Position numbers and translations under genes: made by a program
In this document: piece by piece, positions 57,464 through 64,000 of the stretch
Numbering within the stretch: position 1 is the stretch's first letter
Layout of the letters: the number at the start of each line of letters is the position of its first letter
Source: Capsaspora owczarzaki ATCC 30864
Lineage: Eukaryota > Opisthokonta > Filasterea
Direction of reading: 5' to 3'
Length of the DNA: 64,000 bases
NCBI RefSeq assembly: GCF_000151315.2
Contig: NW_011887302.1
Coordinates: 528,471 to 592,470, forward strand
Notes under the pieces: generated by a model
Database searches by the model: none
The model's input: only the letters and a program-made list of their open reading frames with translations
Told to the model about the DNA's origin: nothing

Positions 57464-59522
57464 TCAAAGCTTGGCAGTGGTCATGAGGGTCTCGAGCCTG
57501 ATGGCCTTGGTCATGTCACCCTTGATCTTGAGCTTGCCGGCAAAGAAGGCGGCAGTGGGCTTGATCTCGCGAGCGAACAGCTTGACCAGGGTATCCTCGG
57601 ACAGGATCATGGTGACGTCGGGATTGGCAATCTCGCCCTTGTCGGACGCGCCAGAGCCGGTCTTGAGGTCGATGTAGTACAAGCCAGTGGAGCCGTCGTT
57701 CTGGGCAACTTGGAATTGGAACGTGGCCTTGGTCTTTTCAACAATGGCGGAAGAGAGGGCGGGGCGCACGCCGACAAAGATCTTGTCCAGCTTGGAAGCG
57801 GGAGCAGCAGCAGCAGCAGCCGGGGCAGCAGCAGTGGCGGCAGCCTTTTCCGAATGCAGCGATGCGCGAGCGTTCGCCTCAATGGAGGGAGTACGACCGC
57901 CAATCTGGCTGAGAGACTCGTGAGCGGCAGCGTTGTCGTGGTCCTCGAGGAAGAAATCGGGCATCAGCTTGGAGCCAGGGACGCACGCGTACTGGTCAAA
58001 GTTCTTGATGCCGGCACGCTGGAGGACAGCCTCGTCAATGTAAAAGTTGCCCGTGTTGCTGGCCTGGCGGCTGTTCTGGGTGAGGATGACGTACGCGGCG
58101 TCCGACATGATGTGCGTGTTGCGGCACACCTTGTCGGCCTCGCCACCGGCGAGCATGTCCATGGCAGCGGTCGAGATGGCTGCGAGCGCCAGAAGAGTAG
58201 AGTTGAGATGAGCATTTCCAAATTTCAACCTTTTTTTTTTTTTTTTTGCACGAATCAGCAAATACCCACCAGTTTGCGGCCAAAGAGCATTGACAGCAAT
58301 GCCGTCGTCGTGGAACTCCTCAGACATGCCCAAAACGCACATCGACATGCCGTACTTGGCCATGGTGTATGCGACGTGGTTCTTGAACCACTTGGGGCGC
58401 ATGTTCAGCGGCGGCGAAATGTTCAAAATGTGCGGGTTTTTGCTCTTCTTGAGGTAAGGCAAGCAGGCTTGCGAGCTGCAGAAAGTGGCACATGCGAGTT
58501 AAAGCACGGAAAAAAAACAAACAAACAAACACAAGCAATCTAAAAATTGTAGTGCATGCTTACGCCGAGTAGGTACCGCGAGCGTTGACGCCGTTCATCA
58601 AGTCAAACCTAGCAAAATAACGGAGCGCGCGTCAGCACCAAATTACCACATCCACGATACCAATCAAAAAAGTACACAAAACAAAACAGTACGCACTTTT
58701 TCAGGGGCGTCTCGGCGGTGCCAGTCAGGCTGATGGCGGAGGCGTTGTTGACGAGAATGTCAATGCCGCCAAACTTGGCCACCGCTTGCTTGACCGCCTC
58801 GTTGAGCTGGTCGTCGTTGCGAAGGTCGACCGCACAGGGCAGAGCCTGACCGCCGGCGGCAACAATCTCCTCTGCCGCCGTGTAAATGGTGCCGGGGAGC
58901 TTGGGATGCGGGACGGTGGTCTTGGCTGTCAATGCATCAATGGAAGCAAGAAGCAAGGGTTTACCAAGTCAATGATTGTGTGCACTATTGTTGCAAGGTT
59001 GTTGCTATTCTTGCTTACCAGCAATGACAATGTTGGCACCATCGCGCGCCGCTCTGTTTCACAAAAGACAGAGAGAGAGAGAGAGAGAGTTGAGTGTTTT
59101 TTTTTGCGCTTGAATCCAACAACCCAGTAGTGCCAAGATGATCCCAATTGGCAATGTCATCGACTTTTTTTTTTTTCTCTTTGCTCTTTTATTTCACCCC
59201 AATTCCAATTCAGGCTTATTCAGCCGTGCTCAGCCGCCAAATAGCACGTGAAGCGCCATCCCGTGTCAATTCTCAACGGGGATTGCTCACTCACTCGCTC
59301 ACTCACTCACTCACTCACTCACTTAGAACCCCCCAACCCCCTCCTCAAAAACAAGCAGCAACTTTCTCAATAGCAAAACCATGTCAAAATGTCCAGAGGG
59401 GGAACGCACTTGAGAGCAATGGCCTTGCCGATGCCGCGACTGGCGCCAGTGATGAAGATGGTGACGCCCTTGAGCGCTCTGCCAGAAAGCGATTCAAACA
59501 GGGTCAAACGTTTAGTACGCAT
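57464..59522 (-). CDS. HSDL2: Hydroxysteroid dehydrogenase-like protein 2 (SDR + SCP2)
   Basis: Six exons (59410-59522, 59019-59053, 58697-58925, 58564-58608, 58270-58475, 57464-58179) give 447 residues (human 418). The SDR domain has TGASRGIGKAIALK, NNASAISLT, LNISPPLN and the Tyr-Lys pair in YTMAKYGMSM, all characteristic of HSDL2. After an Ala-rich linker near residue 320 the C-terminal 110 residues form an SCP2 sterol/lipid-carrier domain (FAREIKPTAAFFAGKLKIKG). The last three residues, AKL, form a plausible peroxisomal PTS1 signal; human HSDL2 ends in ARL. A peroxisomal fatty-acid or lipid role is inferred. The N-terminus is the weakest point: the ATG at 59522 keeps an open frame, but GGCAG before the conserved region could also be a splice acceptor. 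Confidence 0.93.
59285..59323. repeat. (CTCA)n repeat in HSDL2 intron 1
   Basis: Eight to nine CTCA units with one CTCG variant lie within the HSDL2 intron 59054-59409. Confidence 0.88.
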
Positions 59523-60271
59523 TCCATCCGTTGATATCGACAGTGAGTAAGAGTGAGTGAGTGAGTGAGTGAGTGAGTGAGTGAGTAAGAGTTGGAGATC
59601 CCAGCCAATTTGGATCTCCCTCCGCTTCTGCTCTCTGCTGCTTTGCTTGACTGCGCAACCCCCCCACACACACACACACACACTGCGACACACACATCTA
59701 CGCAGACTCTGATGACGCTGTGTGTGGTTTATGACGCTGTGTGTGGTTTTGTTGAATAGGACGAGCTGATGATGACGGACCCGATTTCCGCCTCCGACAA
59801 TCTCAACTCACTCAACTCACTCTCAACTCACTCAACTCACTCTCAACTCACTCACTCTCAACTCATGCTGCTATGTTGTTGCTACAGACAAACGTCAATC
59901 TGAAACAACAACGACTACAAACGCGTCGTCGATCTGCTGATACGCAACAAACGACACTGTGGCTTCGGATTGGGATTGATTGTCGTTACCCGGTGTTGGC
60001 GATGGCAGACATTTTTCAGGTGATCTTAGATGTGGGATCCAATAAAAAAGAACGAGTGGAGACAACGAAGAAAATGCAAGTCAACATCAGAGAGAAATAC
60101 GCAGTGATGGAAATGACAATGGAAATTGAAAGGAAAGGAAAGAAACCAAAGCTCTAAGACGAAGCCATGCTGACGAGCTCGGCGGGACGCACTGCACTTT
60201 GATTTGACTGTGCATTGTCATTCTGTTTTCCTTGTAATACACACACACTCTTCTTTGAATTTTCCAATACA
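59523..60271. promoter_or_regulatory. Divergent promoter region, HSDL2 / NOL6, repeat-rich
   Basis: This 749-base spacer contains a (GTGA)n array (about 59549-59586), a (CA)n run (about 59667-59684), a direct repeat of TGACGCTGTGTGTGGTTT (about 59711-59748) and an array of CTCAACTCACT-type units (about 59801-59867). A 94-codon ORF at 59873-60157 has no recognisable features and is not called. Confidence 0.55.
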
Positions 60272-63200
60272 ATGGTGAAGGCGGCTGCAACACCCAGCAA
60301 GTCGCCCGCTCCAGCCAAGAAGGCGTCCACGCCAGCTGCTCAAGCTCAAGCTGCAGCGTCCAGCACGCCCGGCCGTGGCCATCGCCGCTCCCACTCCCAG
60401 TCGGACATGGCTGCCTCGCCTACTGCGACTCTGACCCCCAACGCTGCTTCTGCTGCTGCTGCTTCTGCTGCTCGCAAGCGCATTCGTGTGAGTGATTCAC
60501 TTGCGTTCCTCGTGGCGGCAGTAGCACCATTGCCCTCCCTCCTCCCATGGCCCCCCCCTTTGTCCCCCGTCGGGTTCCAGTCTCCGTGTTGTGGATCGAA
60601 CGAACAGTGTCAGGATCTGATGGTTGATGACTGCACCGTGGGATTTTGGAGAGAGTCGAACATCTCCCCCTCAATGCGCTTCTCTCCATGTGGAGTCGCT
60701 CAACCAAGCCAACCAAGCCAACCCTCACCGTCTCCCACTCGCCGTGACTCGACTCTCTATTGCTGCAACCACTGCTCCATTTTGACCTGTTGCCGGACTG
60801 ACAAAAAGTCGGAGAGACTCCATGCTGGAAAACTCAATGCGCTTTTGCTTTTTACCATGTGTGAAACACAGATTGAATCCACTGAAACACCGACCAAGTC
60901 GACCAAGTCACCTCAGAACACGGCAAAGAACGCAGTGGCAAAGGCATTGCCGAAACGCATGGTTCAAGCCGACGAAAACGAAGACGACGACGATGAAGAG
61001 GACGATGACACTGATCTCATGGCACTGGCTGCTGACGACGACGACGACGACGACGACGATGAAGCGGAAGCCGATGATGACAATGACGATGATGATGATG
61101 GTGATGCGCTCGACGAGGCCAGCACGGACATGGACGTTTCCGATGCCAATCTTGATGCAGACCTCACCGATCCTCGCTTTGTTGCACGTCGCCGCGCACC
61201 TCTTCCCACCGCCGATGAAATGCGGCAACTACGCGAGTCCCAAAGCCTGTACAAAGGCAACCTTTTCCGCATGCAGGTATAGTGCGCACTCAAACCATGT
61301 TGTCCACGTTTGGGCTTCATGGCTAACTTGCTGCTCCATCGTAGATCGAAGAACTCCTCACCCAAGTCAAACTCAATTACTCCAAGCACAAGACACTTGA
61401 GGCTGCTCTCTTGTCTCTCAAGCAGCAAATCGAGTCGATGCCGAGCGACAAGAGCGAGCGTGAGGTGAGGACCTTGACTTTATGCGTCGTAGCTGTTGTT
61501 TTTTCTTTGGTTGCCGTTGGGGTTTTTTTTTTTGGGGGGGGGGGTTTGGGCTCGCCGAGTCTGACAAACGCGTCGATTATTCTGTCTCTCCGCTTTAGGT
61601 CTCTGCTGCCGATTTTGCAAAGCTTGGTGTTGTTCCGCCGCTCTACGCGACCGCCGCTTCGTCCATCAAGTTCCAGTTCCAGACTCCTTCTTCGTTTGCG
61701 CTCGTCGGCAGTTACAACCTTCGCGTCCTCACGAAGCCGAATATGACTGTTGACGTTGCTGTGGAGATGCCTGCTGTACGTCATTGGATTTGCTTCACGG
61801 TTTGCGAAAGCCTCCATACACTCTGCTCACCGTTACAATTTTCGATGTTCGCTTGCAGGGCATGTTCCAAGCAAAGGACAACATCAACTATCGCTACCAC
61901 CACAAGCGCGCGCTCTTCCTTGCGCGTATTGCCGCACGCTTGAAGGCCACCGCCGAATTTGCTAACGTGCACTTTGCGCTTGCATTCGACTCGGACCTTT
62001 CGCGCCCCATTCTCTCCGTCCGACCGCAATGTGAGTGGGTGTCTAGTGTATGACATTGATAGTCCTGAGGATGCCCCCCCCTTTTTTAACGTTTTCGCTC
62101 TTGATGGTAAATCCTTCATTTGCGTCAACAGATGCCGGCACCAACCAACAATCCCAGTTCACCATCCGCATCTTCCCGGCTGTTTCGGCTGCCGTGTTCA
62201 AGCTCTCCAAGCTTACCCCCGAGCGAAACAACGCTCGAGCCTTCAAGATCTTTGGAGACGACGCCACGGCAGGCGGCGCCGATGCCGATGATGGTAAATG
62301 CAAAGTTCTGACGAAGTTTTCATGTTGTGTGCAATGGCTTCTAACTCTCTTGTTTTGCCTTGATAGCCAACGCCGGCGTGCCGACCCCTCTTTACAACTC
62401 GACCATCTTGATGGACATGATGTTCTCCGCGCACCTCGCCGAGATCCACGCCGTGCTCTCTCAAAGCACCAGCGGTGCACTCTCAAACGGTCTCGTGCTG
62501 TTCAAGGTCTGGCTCCGTGTCGCGCACCTCGACAAGCACTTTTCCGGTCTGCAAGCTGCCTTCCTGCTCTGTTACTTGTACAGCGGCAAGCGCGTGACCA
62601 AGTTCATGACGGCCATTCAAGTCTTCCGGGTGATGCTTGAGTTTATTGGTAAGAGTTTGGGCGGCAGAAGACAGTGAGACGAGAGCATGAGAGAAGAGTT
62701 TTTTTGATTGAAAACTGATGTTCACTGTGTTGGGTGGCAGCTCAAACCGACTTGACCGAGACTCCTCTTGCCATGCCTTCAAACGTCGATTCCAAGGTAT
62801 GTCTGCATGCGTCTATGAAATTTGTCGATCCACGACTCGCCAACACAAACAAAGCAACTCACCTTCCGCTTCTCTCTGGACCTCAACAGCCCGATCTAGC
62901 CCTGTTCCAACAAGTATTCCCTATCACGCTCGTGGACGCTTCCGGCTTCCTGAACGTGTTCTACTCGATTTCTCGAAGCCAGTACGATGAGATTCGCCAC
63001 CAGGCACGAATTGCTGCTTCGTCGTTCGATGCGGTTGGTTGCGACCCGTATGAAATTCTGTTCCAAGTGCGAGCACAGCCCGAGATTAAGTTTGACCATA
63101 CGTTCGTGTAAGTTGAGACAGAACAAGCTTGCATTCGTAAAGTGCGGATGGTTGCTCATGTTGCCTGATTCTGACGTACCAACAGCATCCACCCGCTGCC

Positions 63201-64000
63201 CGGCGCTGCTGTTACGCTTGCGTCTTCAACCCGTGAGGTGGTGCAAGACGCCTTCCTGCAGGCAAACGGCAACTATGCGCAGCACATCGCCAAAACGCTT
63301 CATAGCCTGCTTGTTCGCGGCCTGAGCGACCGCGTCCAGCTTGTGACTGTGACTCCAGTGTTGATTTCCGCCGATGCGACCCAGTCCGATCTGCAGTCAA
63401 CAGAGTGGGGCTGCAATGAAGCTGGCCCGGCTGCCGTTCACCTCGGCGCTTGGGACATGGCGCCATTCGGAAGCCGCAAGCCCAGCAAGGCCAATGCGTC
63501 GTCCTCGGCGTCGTCATCCAAGGGACCGAGCTTTGCGCTGCGAGTAGGCATTGTTGCCCACAGCGAGCAATCGCTTCGTGTGGTGGATATGGGCCCGAGT
63601 GCCGACGACGCCGAGGCGGCCGGAGCCTTCCGTGCCCTGTGGCGCGAAAAGGCCGAGCTGCGCCGCTTCAAAGACGGCCGCGTCTGCGAAGCCGTCGTCT
63701 GGCAAAGCTATCCCGTGTCGCAGCGTCACTTGCTAGTCCGCGATATTGTTCTGCATCTCGCGGCGGTGCATCTTTCACTCCAAGGCCCGCAGACATCCGC
63801 GCCCAACGTGCACATCCACCACACTGCCAATCAGCTTGACCATTTGCTTGCTCCGATGCGATGGGCTCTCGGGGCGCATCGTGTTCACAACTCGCTCACC
63901 CAGGAGCGCGACGCTGCCACCAAGTCCGCCGCTGCTGGTGACAGCCGCACTCTGCTCACATCGTCCGCGTGCGAGGACGAGGCGCTGTCGCGCACCCGCG
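60272..64000 (+). CDS. NOL6: Nucleolar protein 6 (Nrap/Utp22), C-terminus beyond right edge
   Basis: NOL6/Utp22 is part of the small-subunit processome (UTP-C in yeast), needed for 18S rRNA maturation in the nucleolus. Exons in the window are 60272-60487, 60872-61276, 61345-61464, 61599-61775, 61859-62030, 62132-62293, 62367-62648, 62741-62796, 62890-63107 and 63186 onward; all junctions keep frame. The first 200 residues are basic, then Ser/Ala-rich, then very acidic. Family landmarks are SLYKGNLFRMQIEELL, VGSYNLRVLTKP, KRALFLARIA, LKVWLR-like VLFKVWLRVAHLDKH, YDEIRHQARIA and the hallmark ELRRFKDG with CEAVVW. Intron 1 (60488-60871) is a multiple of three and has no in-frame stop, so retention would add 128 residues. 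The gene is cut by the window edge. Confidence 0.93.

Noticed and set aside
59873-60157. 94-codon ORF between HSDL2 and NOL6
   Set aside because: Lys-rich tail, no domain and no partner exon; it lies in a promoter-sized spacer.

Overview
This is a gene-dense stretch of a eukaryotic nuclear genome. I can support 18 protein-coding genes in 64 kb, on both strands, most separated by only 100-500 bases. Nearly all are interrupted by short spliceosomal introns (about 50-500 bases, GT-AG with a few GC-AG), so most reading frames have to be assembled from exons. Proteins carry many low-complexity runs (poly-Ser, poly-Ala, poly-Gln, acidic), and introns and spacers carry tetra- and trinucleotide repeats. 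The gene set (EMC2, WAVE, INO80, MLH1, a polycystin-type GPS protein, C9orf72, PLD3-type PLD, HSDL2) points to a unicellular relative of animals or another amorphean protist, for example a Capsaspora-like organism. That placement is inference; no rRNA or organelle gene is present to anchor it.

Layout, left to right: (1) 1-2616, minus, 3'-truncated unrecognised membrane protein; (2) 2817-6526, minus, U5 snRNP protein PRPF6; (3) 6876-15443, minus, an intronless 2855-residue putative mitochondrial PPR-like protein; (4) 15867-17399, plus, EMC2; (5) 17648-20271, minus, a myotubularin-related pseudophosphatase; (6) 20588-22284, plus, U5 snRNP 40K protein; (7) 22643-25107, minus, SCAR/WAVE; (8) 25382-26457, minus, an SDR; (9) 26931-27987, plus, a tropinone-reductase-like SDR; (10) 28082-32013, minus, MLH1; (11) 32257-34108, minus, a YiiX-type papain-fold amidase; (12) 34422-38795, minus, an intronless REJ/GPS/five-TM protein resembling the front half of polycystin-1; (13) 40835-43837, plus, a glutamine/serine-rich RING and CCCH-like protein; (14) 44775-47426, plus, a C9orf72 orthologue; (15) 47557-49936, minus, PLD3/PLD4-type phospholipase D; (16) 50307-57319, plus, INO80 ATPase; (17) 57464-59522, minus, HSDL2; (18) 60272 to the right edge, plus, NOL6/Utp22.

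The genes do not form a pathway cluster. Functions represented are splicing (two U5 snRNP proteins), DNA repair and chromatin (MLH1, INO80), ribosome biogenesis (NOL6), actin and membrane traffic (WAVE, myotubularin, C9orf72, PLD, EMC2) and three SDR enzymes. Divergent pairs with short shared spacers (3/4, 5/6, 8/9, 12/13, 15/16, 17/18) probably use bidirectional promoters. The most unusual items are the half-polycystin (12), the giant single-exon mitochondrial protein (3), the catalytically dead myotubularin (5), the C9orf72 orthologue (14), the unknown gene 1, and GC-AG introns in MLH1 and EMC2. Exon boundaries were read by eye from splice consensus, frame continuity and remembered family similarity. 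No alignment or transcript data were available.
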